A DNA stretch of 64,000 nucleotides from positions 1,364,001 through 1,428,000 of the forward strand of contig NZ_CP062804.1 of the NCBI RefSeq assembly GCF_008801925.2, given 5' to 3'. A program made the position numbers and the translations under genes. Below, one piece after another: positions 8,221-18,137 of the stretch. Below the pieces are notes generated by a model. That model was not told the origin of the DNA and ran no database searches. It saw nothing but the letters and a program-made list of their open reading frames with translations. Source of the stretch: Cupriavidus basilensis (GTDB taxonomy: Bacteria; Pseudomonadota; Gammaproteobacteria; Burkholderiales; Burkholderiaceae). Positions within the stretch are counted from its first letter, which is position 1. Each line of letters begins with the position of its first letter.

Positions 8221-9870
8221 TCAGCGCACGCTGCACTCGCCTACCGCTGCGCTTGCCCGGCCCACCGCTCGCCTGCCGGGCACGGCGGCCAGCAAGGCCT
8301 GCGTGCAAGGATGGCGGGGCGCGCCGAACAGCGTGGCGGTATCGGCTTCTTCCACCACGCGGCCGTCCTTCATGACCGCCACCCGGTCGCAGACCTGGGC
8401 CGCCACGCGCAAATCGTGCGTGATCAGGATCAGCGACAAGCCGGTGCGCGCGCGCAGGTCGTCGAGCAGCGCCAGCACCTGTGCCTGCACGGAGACATCC
8501 AGCGCGGACACCGGCTCGTCCGCCACCAGCACGTCGGGCGACAGGGCCAGCGCCCGGGCCAGGCCGATGCGCTGGCGCTGGCCGCCGGAGAACTCGTGCG
8601 GATAACGGTCGAGCGCGCTGGGATCCAGCCCTACCAGTTCGAACAGCTCGGCGGCGCGAAGGCGTGCCCGCAGCGGATGTTCCCCATGGATCAGTGGCCC
8701 CTGCGCGACCAGCTCGCCCACGCGGCGGCGCGGGTTGAGCGAGCCAAACGGGTCCTGGAACACCATCTGGATGCGCCGGGCGCGCTGCCGGCGCTGGCCC
8801 GAGCCGCTGGCCAGCAGATCGGCGCCATCGAGCCGCAGGCTGCCGCGATCCGGGTCGAGCAGGCCTACGAGGCAACGCGCAAGCGTGCTCTTGCCGCAGC
8901 CGCTCTCTCCCACGATGCCGAGCGCGCCGCCGCGCGGCAGCGCGAGCGATACCTGATCGAGCGCCTGTACCTGGCGCCGTCCCCGGCCGAGCCAGCCGCC
9001 GCCGCGGTAGGTTTTGCCGATGCCGTCGATGGCGAGCAGCGTGTCACGCGTCTGCACGCGCGGCGTCGGCGGCTCCAGCGTGGGCACGGCGGCCAGAAGC
9101 GCTTGGGTGTAGGGATGTTGCGGCCGCGCCAGGATCTCGGCCGCCGGCCCCGTCTCCACCACCTCGCCTTGGCGCATGACCGCGATGCGGTCGGCAATCT
9201 CCGCCACCACGCCGAAGTCGTGTGTGATGAACAGCACCGCCGTGCCTTTGCGTTGCTGCAACTCGCGGATCAACCGCAGGATCTGCGCCTGGGTGGTGAC
9301 GTCGAGCGCGGTGGTGGGCTCATCGGCGATCAGCAAGCTGGGCTCGAGCGCCAGCGCCATGGCAATCATGGCGCGCTGGCGCTGTCCGCCGGACAGCTCA
9401 TGCGGATAGGCGCCAGCGGCGGCATGCGGCTGCGGGATCTGCACGTCTTCCAGCAGGCTGCGCACCTTGCGCGCGATTTCCGCCTTGGGCAACCGGGTGT
9501 GGGTGCGGAACACCTCGCCGATCTGGTCGCCAATGGTGCGCAGCGGATTGAGCGCTGTCATCGGCTCCTGGAAGATCATGCCGATACGTGCGCCGCGTAT
9601 GCGCCGCAGATCCGCCTCGGACAGCGCCGTCAGCTCGCGGCCTTCAAACAGGATGCGCCCGGCGCTGCGGCGCACGCCATCGGGCAGCAGCCCAAGCACG
9701 GCGCCGGCGGTCATGGACTTGCCTGAGCCGCTTTCGCCAACCACGCACAGGATTTCGCCTGGCGCCAGCGCCAGCGACACGCCATCCAGCGCGAGCGGGC
9801 GGTCGGCGCCGGCGGGCAAGGCGACGCTGAGCGCGTCGATACTGAGAAGGAAGGGCAACGGTCCGCTCAT
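8221..9870 (-). CDS. dipeptide/nickel-type ABC transporter, fused double ATPase
   Basis: A 549-residue protein with two complete ATPase domains in tandem. Walker A GESGSGKS is near residue 43 and GESGCGKS near 325; each half has an LSGGQRQR or FSGGQRQR signature and an ADEPTTALD or ADEPVSALD Walker B. This is the DppD-DppF fusion seen in many oligopeptide importers. It overlaps the permease stop (ATGA), so it is the last gene of a four-gene leftward operon. It powers uptake of whatever the 11.7 kb binding protein captures. Confidence 0.95.
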   Translation of the reverse strand: MSGPLPFLLSIDALSVALPAGADRPLALDGVSLALAPGEILCVVGESGSGKSMTAGAVLGLLPDGVRRSAGRILFEGRELTALSEADLRRIRGARIGMIFQEPMTALNPLRTIGDQIGEVFRTHTRLPKAEIARKVRSLLEDVQIPQPHAAAGAYPHELSGGQRQRAMIAMALALEPSLLIADEPTTALDVTTQAQILRLIRELQQRKGTAVLFITHDFGVVAEIADRIAVMRQGEVVETGPAAEILARPQHPYTQALLAAVPTLEPPTPRVQTRDTLLAIDGIGKTYRGGGWLGRGRRQVQALDQVSLALPRGGALGIVGESGCGKSTLARCLVGLLDPDRGSLRLDGADLLASGSGQRRQRARRIQMVFQDPFGSLNPRRRVGELVAQGPLIHGEHPLRARLRAAELFELVGLDPSALDRYPHEFSGGQRQRIGLARALALSPDVLVADEPVSALDVSVQAQVLALLDDLRARTGLSLILITHDLRVAAQVCDRVAVMKDGRVVEEADTATLFGAPRHPCTQALLAAVPGRRAVGRASAAVGECSVR

Positions 9871-10697
9871 GCGCGTTTCAGCCTGGGGTTGAGTGCGTCG
9901 TTCAGGCCCTGTCCCACCAGCGATACAGCCAGCACGGTGAGCAGGATGGCGACGCCGGGAATGGCCGAGACATACCACTGCGAACGCAGCACGCTGCGTC
10001 CGCCTCCGATCAGGTTGCCCCAGGAGGCCACGTTCGGGTCCGACAGGTTGAGAAAGGCCAGCGCGCTTTCCAGCAGGATGGCCAGCGCCATCACCACGCT
10101 GGCGTACACCACCACCGGCGGCAGCGCGTTAGGCAGGATCTCGCGAAAGATGATCTGCAGGTCGCGCATGCCCAGCGCGCGGCAGGCGTGGACGAAGTCG
10201 CGGTTGCGCAGGGTCAGGAACTCGGCGCGCGTCAGCCGCGCGGTGGCAGGCCAGGACACCACCCCGATGGCTAGCGTCACAGTGGTGATGCCGGAGCCGA
10301 ACACCGACACCAGCACCAGCAGCAGCAAGAAGCTGGGCAGCGTCTGGAAGCCTTCGGTCAGCCGCATCAGCAGGTTGTCGGTCCAGCCGCCGTAGTAGCC
10401 CGCGAACGCGCCGATCAGGATGCCGATGGACACGGCAATCAGCGTAGCCACGAAGCCGATCAGCAACGAGACGCGCGCACCATGAAAGATCTGGGCGGCG
10501 ATGTCGCGCCCGGTCTGGTCGGTGCCTAGCCAGAAATGCGGATCTTCCAGCGGCCATTGCAACGGGCGGCCGGCAAGGGAAAGGGGATCGGCGGGAAACA
10601 CGGCCGAGGCGCAGGCCGCCATGGCAATGACCCCCAGCAACACCAGCAGGCCGAAGGCCGCGGCGGGGTTGCGCAGGTAACGTCGGAGCAGCTTCAT
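9867..10697 (-). CDS. ABC transporter permease, DppC type
   Basis: A 276-residue inner-membrane permease with about six helices and the EAA-type loop RALGMRDLQIIFREILPNALPP, typical of DppC/OppC subunits. Both ends overlap neighbouring genes by ATGA, showing tight coupling with the DppB-type partner before it and the fused ATPase after it. Confidence 0.94.
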   Translation of the reverse strand: MKLLRRYLRNPAAAFGLLVLLGVIAMAACASAVFPADPLSLAGRPLQWPLEDPHFWLGTDQTGRDIAAQIFHGARVSLLIGFVATLIAVSIGILIGAFAGYYGGWTDNLLMRLTEGFQTLPSFLLLLVLVSVFGSGITTVTLAIGVVSWPATARLTRAEFLTLRNRDFVHACRALGMRDLQIIFREILPNALPPVVVYASVVMALAILLESALAFLNLSDPNVASWGNLIGGGRSVLRSQWYVSAIPGVAILLTVLAVSLVGQGLNDALNPRLKRA

Positions 10698-11677
10698 GCC
10701 TTGCGTTCGTGAAGGATGCGGGGGTCGAGCAGCGCATACAGCATGTCGACGATGAAATTGATGGCGATCACCAGCAGCGCGCTGATAAAGACAATGCCCA
10801 GCAGGGTGTTCAGGTCGCGCTGGACCACCGAGTCATAGGCCAGCCGGCCCAGCCCCGGCAGCGCGAACACGCTTTCGATCACCACCGAGCCCCCCAGCAT
10901 GGTGCCGAACTGCAGCCCGGCCAGCGTGAGCAGCGGCAGCAGCGCGTTGCGCAGCACATGGCGCACCAGCACGGCGTACTCGGACAGGCCCTTGGCGCGC
11001 GCGCTGCGCACGAAGTCCAGCGTCAACACCTCCAGCATCGACGCGCGCATGATGCGCAGGTAGATAGCCAGGTAGATCAGCGCCAGGGTCACGGTGGGCA
11101 GCACCAGGTGCCAGGCGATGTCGGCCAGTCGCGCCAGGCTCGTGTAGCCGGCGGCAACGTCCTGGTAGCCACCGGGTGGCAGCCAGCCCAGGTGGATGGC
11201 GAACACCACGATGCCCATCAGCCCGAACCAGAACGACGGCGTGGCATAGAACACCAGCCCGAGCATGGATACCAGCGTATCCGGCCAGCGATCCACCCGA
11301 TGCGCCGCGGCCACGCCCAGCGCGATGCCGCACACGGCGGCCAGCACCTGCGCGCAGCCCATCAGCAGCAGTGTGACGGGCAGGCGCTCCAGGATGACGG
11401 TGGCCACCGGCTTGCCATAGATGGCGGAGTAGCCCAGGTCCAGATGCACCAGACGCCACAGGTAGCGGCCAAGCTGCACCGTGGTGGAGGCGTCGAGCCC
11501 GTAGAACTGCCGCAGCTGGCCGACGACGGCGGCATCCGCGCCCCCCATTTCGGCGACCAGCGCATCGACGGTGTCTCCCGGGGCGAATTGCAGCAGCAGG
11601 AACAGGCCGCACAGGATCAGCAGCAGCGAGGGCAGGCTGGCTGCCAGCCTGCGCAGGGCGAGTGACAAGATGCGCAT
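10694..11677 (-). CDS. ABC transporter permease, DppB type
   Basis: A 327-residue permease with an N-terminal helix, a periplasmic loop, and the family motifs PSFWFGLMGIVVFA and RAKGLSEYAVLVRHVLRNALLP (EAA loop), then the C-terminal LYALLDPRI found in DppB-like subunits. It starts 7 bases after the binding-protein gene. It forms the channel with the 9867-10697 product. Confidence 0.94.
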   Translation of the reverse strand: MRILSLALRRLAASLPSLLLILCGLFLLLQFAPGDTVDALVAEMGGADAAVVGQLRQFYGLDASTTVQLGRYLWRLVHLDLGYSAIYGKPVATVILERLPVTLLLMGCAQVLAAVCGIALGVAAAHRVDRWPDTLVSMLGLVFYATPSFWFGLMGIVVFAIHLGWLPPGGYQDVAAGYTSLARLADIAWHLVLPTVTLALIYLAIYLRIMRASMLEVLTLDFVRSARAKGLSEYAVLVRHVLRNALLPLLTLAGLQFGTMLGGSVVIESVFALPGLGRLAYDSVVQRDLNTLLGIVFISALLVIAINFIVDMLYALLDPRILHERKA

Positions 11678-11684
11678 GGCCGGC

Positions 11685-13286
11685 TCAGGCCGACAGCCAG
11701 GTGTCGTACCAGCTGCTGGATGGCCAGCGTGGCGTGTTGTGGTCGTTGTGCACGCGCTTGCTGGTGATCGAGTAGAACTCGCGCTCGGTCACCATCCAGA
11801 CCGGCAGCTCGTCGTTGACCTCCTTGACCCACTCGGCATAGAGCGCCTTGCGCCTGGCCGGGTTGATCTCCGAGGCGGCGTCGTCGATCAGCTTGTCGAC
11901 CTTGGCGGACTGCCAGCCGTACTGGTTGGTCCAGGGCGCGCCCTTGGGGCTGCCAGAGCGGTACCAGACGGTGGTCGACACCGCGGGGTCGCCGCGGTAC
12001 TGGTGCCAGCCGGTGGCAAGGTCGAAATTCCAGTCGCGGTACACGGTCGACAACGCGCCGGCGATGTCGAGTTGCTGCACGGTGACCTTGATGCCCACCT
12101 GCGCCAGCGACTGCTGTACGTAAGTGGCGAACAGTGGCACGTCCTCGCCGTTCTGGATCGGCACCAGCTTGAGCGTGAAGCGGTTGCCGTCGGCGCCACG
12201 CTTGAAGCCGGCTTCGTCGAGCAGGGCTTCGGCGCGCTTGCGGTCGAACGGGTAGGGCTGCTTGCCGCCGGGATAGAACGACGAGGTCGAGGGAATCGGG
12301 CCGGTGGCCGGCTTGGCGGTGCCGTACAGGAAGTTCTTGATGAAGAAGTCGACGTCGATGGCGTGCGCGATGGCGCGGCGCACGCGCACGTCCGACAGCT
12401 CCTTGCGGCGCACGTTGAACTCCAGCGTGTTGTTGTAGGAGTTGGCCTCCAGCCCCTTGGTGGACACCTTGAAGCGCCCATCCTTCTTGAATCGCTCAAG
12501 ATCCGCCAGGCCGACATGCGAATAGGTGGTCAGTTGTGCCTCGCCGGTTTCAAGCGCGGCAGCCGCGGCGGACTTGTCGGTGATGATGCGCCACACCACA
12601 CGGTCCAGGTACGGCGCGGTCTTGCGCCAATATGCGGCATTGCGCTCGGCGATCACGAACTGGCCCCGTTCGTACTGGGTAAAGCGGAACGGCCCCGTGC
12701 CGATCGGCGCGGTATTGGCGGGGTTCTCCAGCACGTTGGAGCCTTCGAACTTGTGGCGCGGCACCACGTAGCCAAGGTCGCACAGCGCGCGCAGCAGCAA
12801 CTCGATCGGCATCGGGCGCGAATAGCGGAACACCGCGGTCTGTGCGTTGGGTGTATCGACGGCATCGAGGTACAGGTGCAGCGCGGTGCCGTAGTTCAGG
12901 TGCTTCTTCCACAGTTCCATCGCGTTGTACTGCACGTCGGCCGAGGTGAAGGGCTTGCCGTCGTGCCAGGTCACGCCCTCGCGCAGCTTGAAGGTGATGG
13001 TCTTGCCGTCCGGTGAGCTGCTCCAGCTGGTGGCCAGCACGGGCGCGGGCTTGCCGCTGGCGTCCAGGTCCACCAGCGATTCGATGATCTTGCTGGACAC
13101 CACATAGACACCGGTGGACGCGCGCAGCGCGGGGTTGAGGATGCGCTGCTCGCCGCCCAGCAGCACCGTCAGCACGCCGCCCTTGCGCGGCGTGTCGGCA
13201 GCCTGTGCCAGCAGCGTGCCCGGCAGGGAGGCGCAAGCGGCAAGGGCACCGGATTGAATCAGGAAGTCGCGTCGCGTCAGGGACAT
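11685..13286 (-). CDS. ABC transporter substrate-binding protein, family 5 (SBP_bac_5)
   Basis: A 533-residue periplasmic binding protein with a twin-arginine signal (LTRRDFLIQSGALAACASL) and the family-5 pattern of peptide, nickel and opine receptors (LREGVTWHDGKPFTSADV near residue 100). It is the first gene of the importer operon. Export through Tat is inferred from the RRDFL motif. The ligand is not predictable from sequence alone: dipeptides, glutathione, or an amino-acid derivative are all possible. Confidence 0.93.
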   Translation of the reverse strand: MSLTRRDFLIQSGALAACASLPGTLLAQAADTPRKGGVLTVLLGGEQRILNPALRASTGVYVVSSKIIESLVDLDASGKPAPVLATSWSSSPDGKTITFKLREGVTWHDGKPFTSADVQYNAMELWKKHLNYGTALHLYLDAVDTPNAQTAVFRYSRPMPIELLLRALCDLGYVVPRHKFEGSNVLENPANTAPIGTGPFRFTQYERGQFVIAERNAAYWRKTAPYLDRVVWRIITDKSAAAAALETGEAQLTTYSHVGLADLERFKKDGRFKVSTKGLEANSYNNTLEFNVRRKELSDVRVRRAIAHAIDVDFFIKNFLYGTAKPATGPIPSTSSFYPGGKQPYPFDRKRAEALLDEAGFKRGADGNRFTLKLVPIQNGEDVPLFATYVQQSLAQVGIKVTVQQLDIAGALSTVYRDWNFDLATGWHQYRGDPAVSTTVWYRSGSPKGAPWTNQYGWQSAKVDKLIDDAASEINPARRKALYAEWVKEVNDELPVWMVTEREFYSITSKRVHNDHNTPRWPSSSWYDTWLSA

Positions 13287-13541
13287 GGCAGGGGTTCCAC
13301 GGTAATCGAAGGAATGCAGGAAGCAGGGAGCACGAAGGCTGGGCAGCCAGCGAGTGTAGGGGGCGCCGCCGCGCGAGGGAAACGCGCTTTTCGTCTAAGC
13401 AAAGACGTTGGCTGCGCGGCGCGCGGCGCACCCGGCAGGCGCGCGCCGCGCGCATATGCAAAGACGAAACGCGCAGTTGGGGATCGCACCGTGCTCGCGT
13501 ACGCTCACCCATCGCTCGCTTATTCCACCGGAACCCCTCTT

Positions 13542-14390
13542 ATGCCAAGCCTGATCCCGCTGCTCGACCACGTCGTCGTCAATGTCCACGAAGGCCTGGA
13601 CGACGCCGCCAGCCGCTATCGCCGCCTGGGTTTCCAGCTGACGCCGCGCGGCCATCATTCGCTCGGGTCCAGCAACCATCTCGCGATCTTCGATACGGAT
13701 TACCTGGAACTGCTCGGCTTTGAAGCCGGCAAGGCGACGACCGGCCGCGCGGACCTGCTGGCCGAACCGGCTGGCCTGACCGGGCTCGTCTTCAAGAGCG
13801 CCGACTCCACCGGCCTGCACCGCGAGATCCTGGCGCGCGGGCTGGAAGTGGAAGGGCCGCCGCGTGAGTTCACGCGCCCGGTCGATCTGCCCGGCGCCAC
13901 CGGCGAAGCGCGCTTTCGCACGGTGCGGCTGGCCGCGCACCTGGTGCCAAACGGGCGCCTCTACTTCTGCCACCACTTCACGCCGGAACTGGTCTGGCGC
14001 GGGCACTGGCAAGTCCATCCCAACGGCGTGACCGGCGTGGCGCAATACGTGATCGCGGCTGCAGACCCGGCGCGCACCATCGGCCTGCTGTCGCGCCTGT
14101 TCGGCGCCGAGCATGTGGGCAAGGGGGCGCACGGCGAGCTGCTGCGCGCCGGCGGTGCGTCGGTGGTGGTGCTGACGCCGGAGGCGGCGGCGCGGCGCTT
14201 TGGCGCGAGCGTGCCGGCGCTGATTGATGGCCGCGACCGCATGGTGGCGCTGGTGCTGCGCACCACGGCGCTGGCAACGGCGCGCGCCGCGCTGGCGGCA
14301 GGCGAGATCCGCGGCGTCGAGGAGATCGACGGCCTGCTGGTGGTGCCGCCTGCCGAGGCGGCGGGCGTCACCCTCGCCTTTACCGAATAA
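13542..14390 (+). CDS. VOC-fold glyoxalase-like protein
   Basis: A 282-residue protein beginning LIPLLDHVVVNVHEGLDDAASRYRRLGFQ..., the first beta-alpha-beta unit of a vicinal-oxygen-chelate fold, followed by a second unit after about residue 150. It fits the 'glyoxalase-like domain' group of about 280 residues. The ATG at 13542 matches the fold start; the open frame upstream is Arg/Gly-rich noise. It is divergent from the peptide importer and could serve the same catabolic route, but nothing proves that. Reaction unknown. Confidence 0.8.
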   Translation: MPSLIPLLDHVVVNVHEGLDDAASRYRRLGFQLTPRGHHSLGSSNHLAIFDTDYLELLGFEAGKATTGRADLLAEPAGLTGLVFKSADSTGLHREILARGLEVEGPPREFTRPVDLPGATGEARFRTVRLAAHLVPNGRLYFCHHFTPELVWRGHWQVHPNGVTGVAQYVIAAADPARTIGLLSRLFGAEHVGKGAHGELLRAGGASVVVLTPEAAARRFGASVPALIDGRDRMVALVLRTTALATARAALAAGEIRGVEEIDGLLVVPPAEAAGVTLAFTE

Positions 14391-14503
14391 GCGCGGACGG
14401 AATCCCGGTGGATTTCACGGATTTCTACGCGCTGGATTACACCGCGCCGCGCGCAATAAGTTCCGCGCTGCGGTCGATGCCGTGGGCGCTGTAGCGTGGC
14501 TGG

Positions 14504-15256
14504 CTATTCGAAAGATACCTGGCCGGAACCGGTCCGGCTGACGGCACGCTGGTGCGGCTTGCCGGCAACGATGATGTCGCCGGATCCCGTCAGCGCCACG
14601 CTGGCCGCATCCGACGCGTAGCCGAGGATGCGGCCCGAGCCGCTAAGCTGCGCGTCCAGCCGCTGCGCGCGCAAGGCGCTGGCATCCACCTCGCCAGAGC
14701 CGGAGATGGCGGCGCGCACGCTGCCCACGGTGCCCTCGGCCACGATCGAGCCGGACCCGGACAGACGCAGGTCGATGGATGCCTCGTGCAGGCCGGACGC
14801 ACGCAGGGTGCCGGCGCCGGGAATGCTGACCGCCTGGAGCGAGGGCCCGGTAATGGCCACCCTGAGCGGCGCCGCGAGCACGACTGGCGCGCTCAGGCCG
14901 ATGGTCAGCTTGCCGTCGTCCAGGCTGGTGAGCACCAGCGGCAGGATGTCCTCGGGGCCGGTGATGGAAACGGAGTAGGCGCGCGCAACCGAGAACACCA
15001 CATCGGCCGGGGCATTGAGCTGCACGCCGGAGAATGCGCCGACCATGCGTTGCTCGGTCTTCTCGGGGCCGCCTCCCTTGGTGGCGTCATGGGAAGTCAC
15101 CACCTGGCCATTGACGATGACGACACTGCTCCCGGATGTGCCCGAGGCAGAAATGCCGCTCTGGTTGATAACCACGGTGCTGGACTGAGCCAGCGCCGCG
15201 CCGGCAAGGCAGGCGGATGCCAGCCAGGCAGCGCAAAGCAGGTTGATATGGGTCAT
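14504..15256 (-). CDS. GIN-domain (DUF2807) secreted protein
   Basis: A 250-residue protein with a signal peptide (cleaved near GAALAQSS) and a repetitive beta-helix type region made of G-S-G-S / SGSGEVDAS-like turns, the mark of the DUF2807 'head GIN domain, putative autotransporter adhesin' family. It overlaps the preceding diguanylate cyclase stop by ATGA, so its translation is coupled to a c-di-GMP enzyme. Probably periplasmic or outer-surface; the precise role is unknown. Confidence 0.82.
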   Translation of the reverse strand: MTHINLLCAAWLASACLAGAALAQSSTVVINQSGISASGTSGSSVVIVNGQVVTSHDATKGGGPEKTEQRMVGAFSGVQLNAPADVVFSVARAYSVSITGPEDILPLVLTSLDDGKLTIGLSAPVVLAAPLRVAITGPSLQAVSIPGAGTLRASGLHEASIDLRLSGSGSIVAEGTVGSVRAAISGSGEVDASALRAQRLDAQLSGSGRILGYASDAASVALTGSGDIIVAGKPHQRAVSRTGSGQVSFE

Positions 15257-16356
15257 GGCGATCCTTCGGGCTGGCAGGGCTCCTGGTGGAATGTGTACTT
15301 GTCCTTGCCGGTCCTCTTTGAATCATAGAGCGCTTCATCGGCTTTGATGAACGCCTTGGTGAGCGTGTCGCCGCTGACCATGTGGGTGACACCAATGCTG
15401 ATGGTCACGGGGGGCTCCGATGGCGCATCCCGGATGCTGCGGCACAGCAGTCCGATGCGGACTTCCGCCTCGGCGCGCGTCATCCCCTTGAGATAGATGC
15501 CGAATTCCTCTCCCCCCAGGCGCGCATACTGGCAGTCCCCCATCACCAGCTTGATCCCCGCGGCCACGTGCTTGAGCACTTCGTCGCCAACATCGTGGCC
15601 GTAGCGGTCATTGACCTTCTTGAAGTCATCGATGTCCACCATTGCCAGATAATGGTCTTGCTCCGTGGTGGCGCGCGGCACCAGGCTGCCCACGTTGAGC
15701 ATGAAGGCACGGCGGTTGGGAATCTCGGTCAGCGCATCCACATAAGCCTGCTGCAGCAAGGTCTTCGCCATGACAAAGTTCTGCAGCTTCGCGCGCCGTA
15801 GCGTGATGAATGTGTACACCGTGATGCCGGTGAAATAGAGCGCGTAGCAGACGACCAGGATGCCCTTGAGTTCCAGCAGGTCCTGCGGCGCCATCATGGG
15901 AAATAGCAGGACCCAGGCCAGCGCGATGACGCCGAAAAACGCCCTGGGGCTCAGCGGCAGCGTGGAGGCGCAGAACAGCACGCTGGCCGCCACCAGCATC
16001 GACCAGATCGGACGGGTGTCGTCAGGCATGCCGTTCAGCACCAGGCGCGCACCCACGCAGAAGGCCAGCACAAAGGCAAAGTTGAGGATCTGGAATTGCT
16101 GCGCGCGCCGTACAAAGGGCACGGCCGCGGTCAGCGCCGACAACAGGGCAAGGTGGAGGATCGAGTTGATCGTGAAACCCTGGCCTCCCTTGACGCTGAC
16201 CAGCAGATCGAACACGAGCCAGATCCCCACGCTGGCCGCGAAGGTCATGAGGCAAAAGCGCTGCAGCCTCTCGAATTCATGCTGGGCAAAATCGGCTTGC
16301 ACCGGCGCCGGCACCGGCTGGTTCAGCAACTCTGACTCAACAGTGCGAAACATCAT
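15253..16356 (-). CDS. membrane-bound diguanylate cyclase (GGDEF)
   Basis: A 367-residue protein with six hydrophobic helices in residues 35-195 and a C-terminal GGDEF domain carrying an intact GGEEF active site (LGGEEFGIYLKG) and the DDFKKVNDRYGHDVGDEVL metal/substrate motif, so it should make c-di-GMP. No RxxD inhibitory site is obvious five residues before GGEEF. The start MMFRTVESELL at 16356 is preferred over an upstream start because the preceding residues are not conserved-looking. It precedes and overlaps the GIN-domain gene. Confidence 0.9.
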   Translation of the reverse strand: MMFRTVESELLNQPVPAPVQADFAQHEFERLQRFCLMTFAASVGIWLVFDLLVSVKGGQGFTINSILHLALLSALTAAVPFVRRAQQFQILNFAFVLAFCVGARLVLNGMPDDTRPIWSMLVAASVLFCASTLPLSPRAFFGVIALAWVLLFPMMAPQDLLELKGILVVCYALYFTGITVYTFITLRRAKLQNFVMAKTLLQQAYVDALTEIPNRRAFMLNVGSLVPRATTEQDHYLAMVDIDDFKKVNDRYGHDVGDEVLKHVAAGIKLVMGDCQYARLGGEEFGIYLKGMTRAEAEVRIGLLCRSIRDAPSEPPVTISIGVTHMVSGDTLTKAFIKADEALYDSKRTGKDKYTFHQEPCQPEGSP

Positions 16357-16761
16357 TCGGCTTGCCTCTGGAGGATCGGAGGATCGGATGGTCGGTGGGG
16401 CAGGGCAGTGCAATGAATCCAGCGGCAATCATACAAGGACTTGCAGCGTGCGCGCGCCGCTCGCAAGCGGTTTCACACGGGTGTTTGGACGGCCTGGCCG
16501 GGCATGGCGCGCAGCGCTCGTTTGCCGTCGCCGCCGTTGGTGGTGCGGCGCTCACACGCTTGCATGGCGGGGTTCCCTGTGGCGGGTCCCGGTGCCTATG
16601 CTAGAGGTGGCGGTGGATCGCTTCGGCTGACGTGGCGGTCGACGCCGGAGTCGGGTATCTCGTGCAAAACAGCACGATGCCCGGCGCTCGCCAGTGCCGG
16701 AATATAGGATCCGGTGCGGGCGATTCGTACGATTCGCGCTGGCAGTCGAGTAGGAGGAAAC
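16357..16761. other. intergenic region, no gene recognised
   Basis: Divergent spacer between the leftward diguanylate cyclase and a rightward small secreted protein. The open frames here are GC-rich Arg/Ala noise in all frames. The only clear element is the strong ribosome site TAGGAGGAAAC just before the ATG at 16762. A promoter must lie here for both sides, but I cannot choose one. Confidence 0.4.
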
Positions 16762-17178
16762 ATGAGAACGCTGGGCTTGCTGTTCGCCACCACGTTGGCG
16801 ATGGCGTCGCCGCTGCATGCATACGCAGCGGGTTGCCAATATGACATGCAGTGCAAAGGGGAGCGTATCTGCCAGAAGGGCCAGTGCGTGTCTCCGGATG
16901 ACGACGACCAGAGCGTCGACCAGCCCGCCAAGCCGCCAGCCTCCCGTATTGCTCCCGCGCCAACTCCCGCCGCCAGTCAGGTGCCTGCGTCCTCCCGCAT
17001 GGCGAAGAGCGCGCCGCCGGCAACGCCCGTCCCGGGCGAGCCGCGCTTTTGCTGCACGGTAGCGGGCAGGCTCAAGCCATATAACAACGCCGCCTTCGAC
17101 GCCGATACCAGCGTTGGCGACGCCTGCCAGGGCATGACCAACTCGGGCAAGCCTGTGCCCGGCACCGCCTGCCAATGA
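16762..17178 (+). CDS. small secreted Cys-containing protein
   Basis: A 138-residue protein with a signal peptide (cleaved near AYAAGC), then a four-cysteine motif C-x4-MQC-x5-ICQKGQCV, a Pro/Ala linker, and a second cysteine cluster RFCCTVAGRLKPY...CQGM...TACQ. The start is fixed by TAGGAGGAAAC. The short EGF/Dickkopf-like cysteine spacing followed by a Pro-rich linker recurs in uncharacterised beta-proteobacterial exported proteins. Disulfides are likely; function unknown. Confidence 0.75.
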   Translation: MRTLGLLFATTLAMASPLHAYAAGCQYDMQCKGERICQKGQCVSPDDDDQSVDQPAKPPASRIAPAPTPAASQVPASSRMAKSAPPATPVPGEPRFCCTVAGRLKPYNNAAFDADTSVGDACQGMTNSGKPVPGTACQ

Positions 17179-17353
17179 TGTAGCCAAGAGCACTGTGCAA
17201 GCGCTGATTCAGACGCATTGGATCGGCGCCTTTTTCTACGCGAGGTCTACGCGAGGAGGATGGCGGGGCCGGGGAGCCCCACTTCAGGGCGGATTGTCAT
17301 TGAAGTTTCGCCGCGCCGGTTCGCGCCACCCGCTCAAAGAGCGGGCCCCGGGC

Positions 17354-17920
17354 TTATTCGGCTGGCTTGGCCGGCTCCACGACCGGCTCCACGACCGGCT
17401 CCACGACGTCGGCCGGTGCCGCCAGCAGCGCAGTCTTGCGCGGCGCGGCTTCGGCGTTGACTTCCGGCAGCGGCTTGCCGCCTGGCAGGTAGGCCGCGAC
17501 CCATCCCGTCATCGCCGCGCCCATGGCGGGCAGCCCGTTGCCGTACTCCGGCAGGAAATCCCGGCCCATCAGGCACCATTGAAACGGATCCTGGCCGGCG
17601 ATCGCGGCGAAATGGCGTTGGACGTTGTCGGAAACATCAGCGTTCGCGCCAAACACGATCTCGATCAGGCTGTGGGTATAGGCGGCAATGTGCTGCGCCA
17701 TCACGTCGGCCAGCTCGGGCCGGAACGTGGTGAAGCTGAACGGTTGCGCGGCCGCCTCACGCAGGTAGTCGGTGCCTTCGGCAATGAGCGTCTTTGCCGT
17801 TTGCAGGTTCAGCGCGCCGATCTTCTGCGCCACCTGCGCCCAAGGGCTTGCCAGGCCAAAATCGATGACGGGGTAAGGCAGAGGCGTCTCGACGTGTTCA
17901 GCGTGAGAGAGGGTAGCCAT
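17354..17920 (-). CDS. phasin-like protein
   Basis: A 188-residue protein with the amphipathic helical pattern of phasins (ALNLQTAKTLIAEGTDYLREAAA ... AYTHSLIEIVFGANADVSDNVQRHFA), which coat polyhydroxyalkanoate granules. GGAGACGCTC precedes the ATG at 17920. The C-terminus carries EPVVEPVVEPA-type repeats encoded by three 12-base units. The phasin call rests on helix pattern and spacing, not on a search; the region around residues 95-135 is more hydrophobic than in PhaP1. Confidence 0.6.
   Translation of the reverse strand: MATLSHAEHVETPLPYPVIDFGLASPWAQVAQKIGALNLQTAKTLIAEGTDYLREAAAQPFSFTTFRPELADVMAQHIAAYTHSLIEIVFGANADVSDNVQRHFAAIAGQDPFQWCLMGRDFLPEYGNGLPAMGAAMTGWVAAYLPGGKPLPEVNAEAAPRKTALLAAPADVVEPVVEPVVEPAKPAE
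17371..17407. repeat. three tandem 12-bp repeats in the phasin-like gene
   Basis: Three identical copies of CCGGCTCCACGA at 17371, 17383 and 17395 (plus strand), which encode the EPVV repeats of the phasin-like C-terminus. Copy number probably varies between strains by slippage without changing frame. Confidence 0.85.
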
Positions 17921-18137
17921 GAGCGTCTCCGATAGTTCATGACGAGGCAACGCGTCCGAGGGATTTCGCCGGTGGCAATCGTCACTTGCTGCGCCGCAGC
18001 ATTGCGCTAGTCATCATAGGCGCAATCGTCAGGGTGTCAAGGCGCGCGACGGCAGGCGCCCGTCCCGCCACATCAGGGCGGGGCGGGCAGGCCGCGATCC
18101 GGGATCGGGCTTCGGGGCTGCTGGGCCGCTGGCCCCC

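Noticed and set aside
17371..17407. Short tandem repeats considered as CRISPR
   Set aside because: The 12-base unit lies inside the phasin-like gene and has no spacers; no CRISPR array or cas gene was seen anywhere in the window.
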